Below are positions 35,690 to 49,230 of a DNA stretch of 64,000 bases, in pieces. The notes under the pieces are model-generated. The model was not told the DNA's origin. It searched no databases and saw nothing but the letters and a program-made list of their open reading frames with translations. The position numbers and the translations under genes were made by a program. The DNA is from Eonycteris spelaea (taxonomy: Eukaryota > Chordata > Mammalia > Chiroptera > Pteropodidae). The stretch spans positions 18,168,501 through 18,232,500 of the forward strand of contig PUFA01000003.1 of the NCBI GenBank assembly GCA_003508835.1. Direction: 5' to 3'. How positions within the stretch are numbered: the first letter of the stretch is position 1; each line of letters starts with the position of its first letter.

Positions 35690-35910
35690 GTGGCTTTAGA
35701 GTCAAACAGACCTGGATTGAATCCTGACTTTGTCACTGATAGCTAAATGACTTCACTGAGCCTCAGTGTTCTCAGGCATGAAATAGGGATAATAATGGGA
35801 CCTACTTTATAGAGTTGTAAGGGTCAAAAGTTATAATGTGGCAAAGAATTTAGTCTACTACCTGGCATAGTTAGTGCTCAATAAATGACAGTTATTATTA
35901 TTTCCAGTTT
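35690..35910 (+). repeat. MIR SINE, well preserved
   Basis: GATTGAATCCTGACTTTGTC (35,714), TGAGCCTCAGTGTTCTCAGG (35,757), ATAGGGATAATAATGGGACC (35,783) and the tail AGTGCTCAATAAATGACAGT (35,873) give nearly the whole MIR in order. Confidence 0.85.
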
Positions 35911-37289
35911 GGTCAATGAGTTTCTGTGTGACAATGAATAAGCCGTTTCCTGTGATTCACTTTCCACTTATATGAAATGATTGAGTTCTCTGTGAAAGAC
36001 ATAGATGTTTCAACCAAGTACATGGATGACATTTGCGTAATGTTAAATGGTGCTTGGAAGAAAAAAAAAGTAAAGTAATAATTAAATTAGTGTTACCATG
36101 GCATTTTTATTTGGGGGTGCAGATTTCACATGGATTACAATGGAATGTCTGTGTAGGACACAGAAACAGCCAAGGTAAGAAAGACCATCAGGAATAATTC
36201 TGGTGTTAAAAGCAGTCCCAGAATAATACACAGAATGTTTTGAAATCTTTTTCAAATCATTTCCATTGTGCGCGTGAGCTCACAATGAAATAAATACACA
36301 GAGCAGTAGAATGTCTAATCTACTAGGGCTTGTTTTAGGAGGTAGTTTGAAGATAAATAAAATAAACTGCACTTTACACAGCTGGCAGCTAAACAAATAG
36401 AATTCATTGCCCCAAGGGGGATTATGCCTAGGTTGAAGAAAGGTTTAGATAAATTCATGGGTAATGGATCTTTAAGGAGTTATTAAAGGAAAGTTAAGAG
36501 TATTTAGCGTACATGCCTAAATTTTGAGGTTGGTACTGTTAAGAACAACAATTTGGCTCTTCTAATGGAGTTGCACAGTTAGTAATCTAGTCTGGGTGGA
36601 CCTTTATTTTGACTCAACACGAATTTCTTACATCCTAATGTAGGGCAAAAAAGATTTGTAGAGCAGTGATATGTAGCGGTACTTGCTCGGCTTATTAAGT
36701 GGATTGCCTGTGGTTTTGAAAAGCTTCCTCCTCTTAATAGTCATATTGGAATCCACTGGGTGGCAAGAACACTACCTTAAGGGTCACTCTTGCATAAGAC
36801 ATTAATGCATCAGTCCCTAATTTGGAAACCTGTGGTCACTCAGCAAGACAGAATTTGTCTCTCTCCCTTGGTGTAACGATTTTTATTTTGTAATCTCTCT
36901 TGGGGTAATTCCTTGCAGGCCTGGCATGTCGAGAATCAAATACTGCCTCTAACAATATGGTCGTGATTCTCTGCTTGGCTGATTTAGCTCAGCATTTAAG
37001 TAACCACTAATCTTCTGAAAGCACCAGGGTCTACTTAGAGAAATCCCTGTTGTCTACAAGGATGGAAACAAAATCAGCGTGGAGGAAGCATTAGTTACTA
37101 AACACAAATCAATCTTTTTTTTTTTTCCACCTAGCTGTAAGCTAAGTCACCATCAGGGGTGTGGTTTTTGGGCAGTGAATCTTCATTTTGTAGGTGTAAG
37201 AGCCTCTCGTGTCTGACAAGCAGGGAGGATGAGTTGAGGAAGTGGAAGGAGTAAAAAGAGAGTTTACTGGAGTTCCTAGGTATAAATCA

Positions 37290-37595
37290 AACTACACTCT
37301 AATGGATGAATCTCACAAACATGGAGTAGAAGAAGCCAGACACAAGGGAATATTCTACAGAACGTCCTTTACTAAAGCTGAGAAGCAGGCGAAGCTACTC
37401 TTGATTGGGGTGGAGGAGTAGCTGGCCAGGAATACAAGGTGGCTATCTGGATGCTGAAAACCTAAGTGCGTTCGTCTGGTGAAAATCCACCGAGTTTTAA
37501 TTTGTAGACTTCATGATTTTATATGTTATATAACTTTATTGTTTGTAGATTTTGCCGAATTTGTTATACTTCAATAAAAGGTTATTAACAAAAAC
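37290..37595 (+). mobile_element. LINE-1 3' UTR fragment
   Basis: GGATGAATCTCACAAACATG (37,304) with AAGAAGCCAGACAC (37,331) is the end of ORF2 and start of the 3' UTR. TTGTTATACTTCAATAAAAG (37,561) is the L1 terminus. Confidence 0.75.
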
Positions 37596-39207
37596 ATCCT
37601 AATGCATCCTCTTTGAAAGAAAAATTAGTTTGGGTTTCTCAGCGTTAATTTGGATGATTCTTGCCTTGATTACCTTGATATTCTAGGTTAAGATTTACTG
37701 GAGTCTGAATGTTCTAAAATTATTCATTTCACTCTACTGGTGCAAATCTGTCTACCATAAAGAGAAATTGCCCAAAGTCAGCTTCAGACTCAAGAAAAAT
37801 ACTTTAATCTATAGAATGGAGCCAAACTCACAGGCCCATTTGTGTATAACTTTATGGAGATGGAAACAAAATAACTTATTATTTGACCATCTCTGTTGCA
37901 GAAACATCTGCTCACAGAAGACAGGAAGTACAGGCATTAGAAGCGAGTAGGCACTGGATCTAAAGTCACAGGAGCCCTAGAATCTCTTCTTGGCTTTGCA
38001 ACACAGACATAAAACATCCATCTCTATTCACCGTACCTCAGTTCCCTGTGTGTAAAATTAAGACAAAGCATGTGAATGAGAGTCTGTCTTGGAAAGAATT
38101 TTGAGCTCCTGATGAAATGTGACATAATTATCATAATTAATGACAAATACTGAAGTTTATCACTAATAAAGGTGATGGCAAGAAATAGAATTGTCATTGC
38201 ACATGGTAGAGGAGGCTTTTGGTAGGCAGAAGAAAGTCACAAAGGAATAAAAGGAACTATAAGCCTGAATTCTTTTTACCAATAAACTCCATTGGTTTGA
38301 AATCACGTTCCAGAGGGAAGAAGTACGAAGAATTATTCAAATGGGAATGGATCAAACTGATAAATGATCACAATCCTATTGGTTTTGAACACTTACTAAA
38401 GCTACCTCTGAAATTTGAGGTTTTTCCTGATTTAATAATTCCAATTGTTAGTCATCAGATGTATTATTACAGAAACAACAAAGTCCTAGCTTTTGCATTC
38501 CTTCAATTCTAATAATTATATATTTCTTCTTTCAAATAATCAAAAAGTTGCTTTTGAAATGTTTCTGTTCTGAATATAGTTATTGAATTTTCACTGTCTT
38601 CTTTTCCTAAGGAGTCCAGAATATTTGTCTTTTAAATTGTTGCCATTGAACCTGGATGCAACCTTGAACCTGGCTTCAGCTGTAGAGAAACTGTTACTGG
38701 TTTAGGGGAAGAATGAATTACTATTCCTAGAGCACAAGTTCTCAAAGGTCTATACCGCTCCTAATTGTTCATATCACCATCTGTCAGTAAGCCACTCAAA
38801 GGCAGATTTTGGAAGAGTTTTTGGAAGCTAAAGAGAGACTGAGAAGATGAGACAGAATAAGTGTGACTGCTGACACTTCAGTTTCCTTCAGAGGGGCAGA
38901 AATTCAGATGTCAGGTTGAATTGGAAAGAGCAAAAAACCTCAAAACGCAATGAAGATCACATCTGCAGACTGAAGAGAGAATTTCCTTAGTTTTTGGAAT
39001 TTTCCAAAGAATTTATAAGGCCCACTTAACTATCCATTCAGGAAGTCCCAAGTCCAGATATAACAAAGTTCATCAATATATTGGCTTACCCAGAATGCAA
39101 TTTTACAAATCAGTTGGACTGTTTCAAATTCATCAATAAAGAACACAGCTGAACAATAGAAGTTCAGAGAGTTAAGGAAAATCTCTTTCCTTAAAAGGTG
39201 AACTCAC

Positions 39208-39273
39208 CTTTTAGCTTTTGCTGAGATGAGCACCAAGCTTTTCTTTCCTAATCAAGCTTGCCGCATAGGGGAT
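39208..39273 (-). CDS. SKOR2: SKOR2 C-terminal coding exon with stop codon
   Basis: The acceptor TTTTTATCTTACAG precedes ATC CCC TAT GCG. The exon reads IPYAASLIRKEKLGAHLSKS and then TAA at 39,211-39,213. Three bases later comes a consensus donor, AAAAG then GTGAGT. It joins the preceding exon in phase 0, giving QLQI followed by IPYAA, as I recall for the SKOR tail. Basic residues dominate the last 20 positions. The stop is so near the junction that splicing to a 3' UTR exon would not trigger nonsense-mediated decay. If the donor is unused, this exon could run on as a terminal exon, but I see no nearby poly(A) signal in that direction. Confidence 0.85.
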
Positions 39274-41017
39274 CTGTAAGATAAAAACAAGCAAAACTCT
39301 CCAGGTAAGCCAAATGTGGAAACAGATGTATAATGGAGACCTTTCATCATGCCTAACAATTTGAATGCCAACGGATCCTCCCTAAGGAGAAAAGGTCTCC
39401 ATCTGCTCAGCAGTATGGAGCTTCTGGGGTATAACATTCCTAAGCCCTGTTAAAAAAACACATTAAGGACAGAACAGGTGATTGCACTGGAGTGTTGCTA
39501 CAGTTAGTCTCTGAGGTTATTATGTGACATTGCACTTAAAGAAGTTTTTTAAAAATTTGCATTTAATAATATGGCATTCTTATTTTTTATTTAGGTACGA
39601 AAACTAACATGATGTTATCATGTATGTCCGAGGTCACAAAACAAGAATGTGATTACAAACTAGTTCCATGTAATCTTTCATTTAATCAGAGTGATGAAAT
39701 ACGCTATCATTATAAATCACATAGAAGATGAACAAACTAAGCAAAAACTATTACTCTGGGGAATTTCCTAATAACTACAAAGAGCATCAGAAATAATTGC
39801 ACTGAATGGAAAATATGACCTTGAGAATTCTACCTAGATAAACTTGAAAAGTACGTTTCACTACTGGGGTGTCGAATGAAAGCCTATTGTGTTTGGTATG
39901 CGCTTTTCATTAGAAAATTCAAATGGTTGAAATTGTACAACATATATTATTTAGATTTGCCTCTGCACTAACCCCAGCTAAGATATTCTATCATTACGTT
40001 ACTTACCGTCATCCTTACAAGGACAAACTCAGAACTCTACAGATTGAATCTCTTTTACCCTTAAATAAATATTCAGCCTTCTAAAATGTAACATGAAATA
40101 TGGCTGTCATGTAAAAGCAATGAGGGAAATAAAATTATTATCATTCAACGAGGCAATGTTTTTTTAATACTGTTATATACATTCCCCTTATTCCCAGCAG
40201 AATATTTATTTTTTGCTCCCCTGATCTACTGGTTCATAAATACAGACCTTTGTTAATAGGAAGGAACTACGAATATACCATGACGTTAGTAACTCTGATT
40301 AGCTGGACATTTTGCCATAATAACCAGTCAGTTGAGTCAAACAGTCTTTTTAATGGAGAACAAAGGACGAGACTAAAATAACCTCCTCACTATTTTAATA
40401 CGCAACCACAACATGGATGTGTCCAATAGGCATCTATCTGATAAAGGGCATGGAGAGTAGTTCGAAATTAATGATTCATATAGTACCATTAATAGTTCAG
40501 TGTCCTAATCTCACAGTTTAGGACGTGAGCTGAGATCAGCTAGATAACTATGACAAGCACAGTTACACAGGGACCTACTCTAGTTACCTCTTTTCTTCCA
40601 CTCGAGGTTATGCTACACCTGCTATTAACAGAGACACACTGAATCTTGATTTTTTTTCATTAGGGTGCGTGCTGGAATACGCCACAACACATGGATCACC
40701 TCTCTCTTTAGATGCGTGATATAACAGAGACTTGAAAGGCATCGTATTATTTAGGATAAGAAGTAGAATTCATATAAACCTTGAGGTAGGAGGAATTACC
40801 TCATAGAATGTGTTTGTGCCACTCTCACATTTAGAAAGCGTCCTCACCATCAACATTAGATGTCATCAAGATTTGGTGTCTGCTCTCTGCCAGGCACTTC
40901 CTGAGATAAGTTAACATCAGCATGGGCCATCTCATCAAAGTCAGCAAACTACTCATCCTAACCCAAAGAAAATTGCCTGAAGAGTACTACTTTCAGATCT
41001 CAGTCAGAATACCTTTT

Positions 41018-41105
41018 TCTTCCTTCCTTCCTTCCTTCTTCCTTCCTTCCTTCTTCTTCCTTCCTTCCTTCCTTCCTTCCTTCCTTCCTTCCTTCCTTTC
41101 TTTCC
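41018..41105 (+). repeat. (TTCC)n tetranucleotide repeat
   Basis: A pyrimidine-only tract of TTCC units with two TTC slips, about 85 bases, followed by a C-rich run. Likely length-polymorphic. Confidence 0.95.
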
Positions 41106-43304
41106 ACCCCCACCCCCGAAACCACAATGAATATTTTCTTAAGATGGGAAACTGAAAAGGAAAAGAAAAAAGGACTCGGGGAGGGGAGCAGGGATAAAAG
41201 TACATTTTATCCCAAATCTCCAGACCTGGACTTTAAATCTGTGTAAAGAATTATCCCACTCAAACCTTGACTGCTGCATTTCTTTCATTAAAAGAAAATG
41301 AAATAAAACTCAAATAAAAACAAAGACACAAAAGCAAAATATTGTGAGCTAAAAATCATATATTTTTAATTCTCAGTTCTAAACCATGAATGATAAATAA
41401 AGACTATATTAGCACATGACCCAAGTGTTCATAAAAGCACCCTATTTCATCGATTCTATGATGCATTTCCCCCTCACATTTTAAATCTCTGAAATTTGAT
41501 ATATTATAATTGATGGCATCTTAGAACAATAATTGGAAGCTTCTTTTCTTGTGATGAATCAAATAATGTTGCCTCTTACAATTGACAATACTTTAGATTC
41601 CATGAAATGCAATATTGAATTTATAGAGACCTTGGCAAATACTCCCCAGTGTGAGAACTCAGGATCCTAGGGGCTCCCTTTAAGCTAATTATTACACATA
41701 AAGTTCCCATAATAGAATTTACAAAAGCTTTCTTTTCATTTTGACCAACTTAGAAATCACTGAGAATGGCATGGACAAACAAAGAAACAAATAAAAAACC
41801 TCAAAGTTATTCTATAACTTCTAAATTACTTAGTGGGGTATAGCCTATCAAATGTATTGGGGTCTTACCAAAAAAGATAACTTCTTAGTTTGTGCCAAGA
41901 GAGTTAGCGCGAGCTCAGACATGCAGGGAGGTTGACATCTTGAAAGGATAAAGATGAGAAGAAGCTATATAACTAAGGAACAATGACTGCATTGTCAAGA
42001 TGCAGGGCAAAAGGACAATAATTGGAAAAGGACCCTCTGTGGCCAAAGTGCTGGAGACTTTTTTTTTTCTTTAGTGCTAGAGAACCTTAAAGCAGATTCC
42101 ACCACAGAAGTTCAGACTTTTATGAAGTACTCTGACTTGCAGGCACCTCCTTTTGTTGCATAGTTAGCCAAAAAATCCAAATCCTCTAGTGGCTCAGAGA
42201 CCTTTTTCTAAAAACATACTGCAAAAAGTAACTAGGCTACCTCCTTTAAAAAAATATAAAACATATTTTAAAAATTCTCTATCATCTCGAGACAACAGAA
42301 ATCTGGGCAATTCCTATCCTAATGAACATGGAGGCTCCCTAAGAAAACGCTATGTCACTGAAGAGCTGTAAGAGGGACCACCCCCCTGGCCGAGATAAGA
42401 CCTACAGCTCCTTTTCCTGCAAGAAGCACTGTGCTCCCACCATCAGGAAGCTGTTAACTGCTTTTTTTTTTTTTGTTAACAGTCCACAGTGAACGAAACA
42501 TTAGTACTAAACCTTTTGATTGAACATTACTTTACTTGAGGCTTTTAATGGAGAACTTTAAGACCCTTTCCTCTGGTTACTTGTGACTGCAGCATCCTGG
42601 AAAAACAGCAGAGGGCACTTCAAGACTAGCACATTTGCTCCATCTGAGCCTCTTGGTAGCGATCTAGCAAGTTCAAAGGATCAGAATCTGGGTCTAAGCT
42701 CTCTGTTACAGCATGTCCTTCAAGAACTATAGCTGAAAAAGAGCACGTCTTTAACTCTGAGAGGGTCTATATCTTACATGTACATTAGTAGCTTAGATAG
42801 AAGTGCACTTGCTCAAAAAATTGTTACCAAATTAGCAATGAAAGAAAAAAGGTTATCAAGGCATCATAATAGTCTTAGCTCATGTTGGAAATTATAATAT
42901 TCCAGCCTACAAAAACTTTAATCAAAAGTTTATAAGAGTAAAATAGTTTCACCTTTTTTATATATAAAAAATAAAAATGTAATTGACCTATAACATTGTG
43001 TTAGTTTCTTTACCTTCTTCTTAACGCTAGGGGGTGATGGATTTTGTTTTTAAAGAGGGACACATTTTTCCTAGAGTCACAATTCACTTGTGAATGAGAA
43101 ATCTGTGGCCTCTATTATATCGAACAGTAATATCTTCATGAACTTGCTTAATTCTGTAACTTTTGAATTTGGTGCATAGGGAGAGGAATATATTTCTTTG
43201 CTCGTATAAATAAATCTAGTTTAGGAATGAAAACATTTTAAGTGTTTGAAACCCTGGGGCAGAGGTGAGGGACTTTAACACAAACTGTGTTATGAACTAT
43301 AAAA

Positions 43305-43600
43305 CTGTAATTTTGAGGGTTGCCAGATGGGACAGGGTTTGGGAGGGATGGGTAAAAACGGGAAAGGATTAAGAAATACAAATACAAATTGGTAGTTACA
43401 AAATAGTCACAGGGATGTAAGGAATAGCACAAAGAATATAGTCAATAATATTGTAATAACTATGTATAGTACAAATGGGTACTAGATTTATAAAGGTTAT
43501 CACTTCATAAGTTATAGAAATGTCTAATCACTACATTGTACACCTGAAACTAATATAATATTATATGCCAACTATAATTGAAAAATAAAAAGATTTTAAA
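43305..43600 (+). mobile_element. LINE-1 3' UTR, lineage-type end
   Basis: GTTGCCAGATGGGACAGGG (43,319), AATATAGTCAATAATATTGT (43,435) and TACACCTGAAACTAATATAA (43,539) lead to an A-rich tail. From memory this type of 3' end is common in bats and some related mammals. It is less decayed than the other L1 pieces here. Confidence 0.75.
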
Positions 43601-46600
43601 AATTTATTCAGTTAAAAAAGAACTACAGAACTCGAATTTTAAGCTATTTTAAAAAGTTAGCTGTGGTCATGTATAAATGTTAAATACTGCATATGCTTTA
43701 CATCTGACATTAAGATAAATGCACATTCATTTATAAATGCACAGAGAGTCAATCATTTGTCTCTATAGTCATCACAACTTGGCACTTAACAAACTGGAAA
43801 AGGAAGTGATGGTGCAGAAATTATAGTCAGTGGAGAATCTAAAAATGCAGGAGCCGAAGAAATTCATGTTTTCTTTCTACGTCAATGATACCCAAGATGC
43901 TTTCGATATAATCTTTTGAATAAGAACACTGTGTAACAGCATAGTATAAATGCATTATGAATCTATGGGAATCGTTACGAAATATGGTTTTAATATATCT
44001 GAATTCTCCATTATTGCAGGCTAGAAAGGGTTTTTATTTTGTCTAAAGGAAAAAATACCTATTCCGTAGGCAGATGACTATTCTGTAATATATGATCTGT
44101 AAACTTACAATATAAAATAATAAAATAATTTGAGTGAATTATTGGGTTCTCAGGGAGCAAAATATGTAACCATATTTACTGATGAATTAGATCATTCGAC
44201 CAAAAATATTAAGAAAGTCAATAATTGTGATACCTAGCAACTACTTGATAATCTTTAGATATAATTTTCTTAGGGCATTTCCCCCCAGGTATGTTAGCAA
44301 ATCGAACAAGCTCAATAAAAGACTAGATAAATTTCTTTTTGAGTAATCTTGCATCTGCTGCCTCAGTTCTAAAACATATGGTATAACGTGAACACAAATC
44401 CTTTCGGCACGAAAATATCTCCAGCCACCAGGGCTTAAACAGTTCTACTATCAAAGTACTACTTTGAGAGGGGGCACGTTGTCCAATCAATCACTTATAT
44501 TGGTATTAGAGCATTTTATGACTTGCATGGGCTGTTCATGTTTATTACATACTTACATCTTACTATATCCCTATCAGGGCACTAGGTTAGACCTTACAAG
44601 AGGTCCTCATGGTTGAAGAACTGACACTTAATGAACTATATGGGATGAGTCTTGAACTCACATGTGCAGACCTTAAAACATGTCTGCTAGTCATGAAGAC
44701 AGTATAGTAATATATGAGCTCCCCATAATTCAATAGTATGTGCCTTCCATTAGTAGTTTTGGTAAGTAGTTATTTAGCACAAAAGACTGTTTGAGGAAAT
44801 CAGGACTGAACCAGGGAGATTTGGGAAAGAATTAAGAGGACTGCTGTGTGAGAATATCAGAGAAGGGGCAAGAGGCATCCATGGGTGGTGATTCATTCAA
44901 CAAATGTTTACTGATAGCTATTTGATGCTGGACGCCATGCTGGGTACTGAAGGCAGCAAGAAAACTCTTGGTATCTAATCGTAGGGGTAAAAGAAGAGAA
45001 AGAAGCAGGAGGGACAAATCATGTGTATTTCACCAATTTTTATATTGTTAGCCTGGATGTGCCTTTGTGGATTTCAGGAATTATACCTACGGGGCTGGGG
45101 GAAACATTCTAGCTTCTCCCAAATAATTTAATTTGCAACCAGAAATAATTTGCTATGTAGTGGAAGGTGAATTAATAACATTTGTCTAGATAAATAAATA
45201 CATATGACAAAATATTTTGCAATACAGAGTAATAAAAATGTTTAGTAATATCAATTTGTATCTTCCATGTACCAATATCTCAAAAGACATGAGACATTTT
45301 TTTCTTCTATCAATACTACTCACTTATTACATGGATGCAATATCATTTTCTCTTTTACTAAAGAAATCAAATGTCAAAGAAAGTTAAGATACTAAAGTTA
45401 CATAACTGGTCTTAAACAAGGGCACTGAAAAACTTAATTTTCCTTCTTAATGCCCATTTTGCTAGAATCACCACCACCCTGAAATTACCAATTTTTGGTT
45501 CAATGTCTGACAATTTTCATTTTAAGATGTCCTGAGTAAAATCAGTAATGTCTTAAAATTTTAAATCCCTCTACCTCCAATTTTATATTTAAGTTCTTCC
45601 TTTGGACAAAGAAAGTAATAAATATATTCACAGCAAATAATTAGTATTTCTTATTATTTAGGTACCGAACGCTAAGAATAGTAGATACATTTTTTTTTTT
45701 TTACCTCTGCGGGGGGATTAGTTGTCTGTCTATTAAGGAAATCTTTTTGCTACCTAGTGAATTTAGCTGCAAACAAAACCAACATAAACTAAACCAAAAA
45801 CAAGAAGAAAGATCCTGTTTAAGAGGCATCTTATACTGAGGTGGTTTTCAGAACTGAGAGTTGTGAATCAGCACTTGAGGTCAAGGAAAACCTCAGTTTG
45901 AGAGTGACGAGCAGCACTTTAACAGAGTCTCCAGAATGGGGAGAAACATCATGAAAAACAGGGTTACTTTAAATGTGACTCACAGTTCCATTAACACAAG
46001 CACGATTTCTTCCAAGCAGAAAAGAAGCATTAATAATCATCTTCCTTAAATAGTCCCGACAAGAGAGCTAGGTTCCTGGTTCTCTAGACAAGACAGACAA
46101 TTCTGCAAAGATACATACTTAATGGTATAAGGATAACCTGGATCGGCTCAGAAATGCTGGCAACCCAAATTATATAACATGCTGTGAATAATACTGAGGA
46201 CCAGTGTATGTCTTTGTCCAGGTGATTAAAAATACCTCTCAAATTCTAAGCTGAAATGATTTGCCATTGCACTCATGAAAATGAGGAAGCTAGAGAGACT
46301 GCACTGATGAATAATACTAGAAGTATCTGCATGGGGACAGAGGGTGAGGAATTCAGAAGAAAAAAAAACAATAAAACAACAAAAAAAAGATTATATTTAT
46401 TTATCAGACATTTTCCTGTTTTTCTGTTTCCATATAAATAGATCTTAGTGTCCACCTTTGGATATGATTAGAATAGTGAGTAACCTACTTCATTTGGAAA
46501 TAATTCCTTTCTTTTCATATGTCAAGTTAATTTGATTGATTGATTGTGTTTAATCTAAGTTCTATTGACAATGGAGAGCCATGGTCAGGTCTGAGTAGTG

Positions 46601-46959
46601 AAAGCAGGGGAATGACACTTGCCCTTCACTGAGTTTCTAGTGCATGCAGCACTGGCGCTCAGATCCATGCGAAGTTTGCACAGTGGAAGACGATGCAGGT
46701 ACCTCTGGCTCGCCCACAGAAACAATTTACACATCTGTCTATCAACACATGGTAGGTAGTTACATTCAGAGGAAACATACTGACACATCTGTTTAATCCT
46801 GTATCTAAGTAAATCTCTTGGTAATTAGTATCTAAATCAGCTGAGAAAAAAGTGGACCAAAGGATTTCACAGCAAAACATGAACAGTTTCATACACATTG
46901 GGTGATCTGACAACAAGCCCATCCCATTGCATTTATCTTTAAGTAGAAATGCGTCTTAC

Positions 46960-47027
46960 AATTTGTAACTGTTGCACCATTTCTTCTCGGTAGGCTAGTT
47001 CCCTTTTCATCTGATCTTGAAAATTAT
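46960..47027 (-). CDS. SKOR2: SKOR2 coiled-coil exon (NFQDQMKRELAYREEMVQQLQI)
   Basis: 68 bases after the acceptor TCTCTCCTACTAG. It completes an asparagine codon and then encodes 22 residues: NFQDQMKRELAYREEM followed by VQQLQI. The donor is GTAAGA, phase 0. The heptad pattern and charged surface match the SKI-family C-terminal coiled coil used for dimerisation. It is the only exon of the set that changes phase (1 in, 0 out), so skipping it would shift the frame. Confidence 0.93.
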
Positions 47028-47879
47028 CTAGTAGGAGAGAGAAATAGAGAAAGAAATTACTTAAGGGGCAAAATCTATTTTTAGCATAAATCTATTTTTA
47101 GCATATTTCATAAAAATATTTACTGATAGTCCCATAGAAACCCCTTTCCCTTTTGGTATTTTTTCAAAGTAAATAATATGGTTGCTTGAGGGATATTTTT
47201 AAGACTCTAATTTAATCATAACAGACAGTAAACTATGAGAGAGTAAGGTCTCTATCTTATATTTTACAGTATTTCAGGACCTATCTAGCACAACCTCGCA
47301 CGTAATGATTACTCAGGAATGTCTGGTGCAATCATGTTCTCTAACCTTTGCACACTTGAGCAAGTCACAGGTATTGAGAACTCCCACTGTGTTCGGAAGT
47401 CCAGAGTGAGTGAGGAGGGTGAACTTTAGATAATAGGAAATTCGGGCCCTTGTGCATGGAATGCCTTTTAGGTGATAAGACATGGGTCTATCAGATATGT
47501 CTGTCTGGCTTCACTGCAGCTCATCTCATTTCTAAGAGAGTGAAAAAAATACTCTGGCCTAACTCTTCCAAACTGCAAACTCTCTATCCCTAAATGAGCC
47601 TTATTCTATGGTCTTACTTGGGTCTAGTATGGTTTTACAGAGCTTGCCTCAATCTGAGAAAGAAGGAGCTTTCAGAGATATTGTTATGTGATGTATCTTT
47701 TCCACCTACACACTGATCATTTTTATTGCATTTATGTAAAGTTGATTTCCCAATATATATCACATTGTTGCATCTTTTTTATGTGATCTCTTTAAAAGTG
47801 TGGACTTGGCTAACCAGCTTTTTCTGCTTTAAATTAACATGATTTCATATAGAATCTGTGGTGGATGGTCAGGTCAGCA

Positions 47880-48150
47880 GTTTAAAGAAACCAGAAACAT
47901 TGTCAACATCTTTTTCTCTCCTTTTCCTTTTACCTCTATAGCCAACTGGCGAGTAAGTCCTATACACCCTACCTTCATCACCTCCTCTCTACCATGTTAC
48001 CTCCCAAATGCAGATACCTCTTCCCTGAATAGTTTTCCAGGTGACCATCTTTCCTCTAGTCCCTCCTCCAAAATCTCTTTCATTCTTCTGCTTAAACAAT
48101 TTGCATCGGCTTCCCATTGCTTTCAAGATAAGTTCTTTACCATTCGTGAG
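47880..48150 (+). mobile_element. LINE-2 fragment
   Basis: CACCTCCTCTCTACCATGTT (47,979) and TTGCATCGGCTTCCCATTGC (48,101) are degenerate L2 ORF2 blocks in the sense direction. Confidence 0.55.
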
Positions 48151-48179
48151 ATGCTGGGTACTTAGAAATTAAAAACATT

Positions 48180-48197
48180 GTTTTTTTTTTTTTTTTT
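48180..48197 (+). repeat. poly(T) run
   Basis: An uninterrupted run of about 18 T immediately after the L2 fragment. Confidence 0.9.
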
Positions 48198-48264
48198 GAC
48201 TTCTACCTTTCCATGCTGTTTGAATTCCTTCTTAAACCTCAAACATGTGTTTTATGTATGTATG

Positions 48265-48690
48265 CATTTACTTATTTTTAAAGAATTTATTTTTAAGAGC
48301 AATTTAGGTTCAAAACAAAATCGAGAGGACGTACAGAGATTTCCCACATGCCCCTTGTCCCTACACATGCATAGTCTCTCCCGTCATCAACATCACTCAC
48401 CAGAGCAATATACTTGTTACCATCAATAAACCGACACTGACACATCATAATCATCCTAAGTCTGCATTTACCTTAGGGTTCACTCTTGGTAGTGCACATT
48501 GTATGGGTTTGGACAAATGTCTAACAATATATATTCATCATTATAGTATCACACAAGGCATATTCACTGCCCTAAAATCCTCTGTGCTCTGCCTAGTCAT
48601 TCCTCTTCTCCACCCTACTCCTGGCAACCATTTATCTTTTTATCCTCTCCCTAGTTCTGCCTTTTCTAATACGTTTTTTTGAAAAGACCC
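48265..48690 (-). mobile_element. LINE-1 3' UTR (L1ME-like), antisense
   Basis: AGAGATTTCCCACATGCCCC (48,335), TTAGGGTTCACTCTTGGTAG (48,473) and CTGCCCTAAAATCCTCTGTG (48,569) follow the antisense order of an old L1 3' UTR. Confidence 0.75.
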
Positions 48691-49054
48691 AATCGCTACT
48701 TCCGTTTATGGATTCGATGTGAAAGCTACAGTTCTAGAGGTCAGTCCACGGTGCAATGCAATGGTGAAGGGAGGAGCCCTCATTCCCTTGGGGAGTTAAG
48801 GTGGGGGTGGGGAACGCTTGAGTGGAGAGGCGCAGATTAGCATGTAACACGGAGACGTGGAAGGAGGCATCGGGAACAGCAAGGGGCTCAGTTGGTTGCA
48901 GCAGAGGGGGTGAGGGAAACCCCCTGCACCCCATCACCCAGCAATCCATTCTCCAGTCCGCACACATCGCCCCCCAGCTTCTTTGTGCTTGCCGCTGCTG
49001 TGGCGCTGCTCTCATAGCAAACAGCTCCCGGTCCTTAAAAGTCCAGCTTCGCGT

Positions 49055-49230
49055 CATCACTTCCAGAAAATTCCCTCTGATTCCCCTGCCCTCTCCTGCC
49101 GGAATCAGTCATCCTTCTGTACTGCTCCAGCATTCTGTACATACTTCTATTAATGCACCCACAATACCTACTATGATGAGTTGTTCTGCGTCTGTCTCCC
49201 AGCTAACCGGCGACTTCTTGGAGGGAAGCA
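49055..49230 (+). mobile_element. LINE-2 3' fragment (weak)
   Basis: A TCACTTCCAGAAAATTCCC block (49,057) and a CTGTCTCCCAGCTAACCGG block (49,191) resemble the end of L2. Confidence 0.4.

Larger units (their letters stand above)
34302..39207 (-). other. SKOR2 intron or downstream flank
   Basis: About 4.9 kb between the stop-containing exon and the candidate terminal exon. It holds two MIRs and an L1 3' end, listed separately. The rest is unassigned AT-rich DNA. An open frame at 38,219-38,512 has no recognised domain. Confidence 0.5.
39274..46959 (-). other. SKOR2 intron
   Basis: About 7.7 kb of AT-rich DNA with a (TTCC)n tract and an L1 3' end, listed separately. No nested gene is supported. 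Confidence 0.75.

Noticed and set aside
38219..38512. 97-codon Lys/Arg- then hydrophobic-rich open frame, plus strand
   Set aside because: No family recognised, no promoter or splice context, and AT-rich composition similar to background. Treated as chance.
46585..46922. Minus-strand open frames just downstream of the SKOR2 coiled-coil exon
   Set aside because: I checked whether they held an alternative SKOR tail like that of SKOR1 (DTLCNELDQE...); they do not. They would need read-through of the GTAAGA donor, after which the exon frame meets a stop within five codons.
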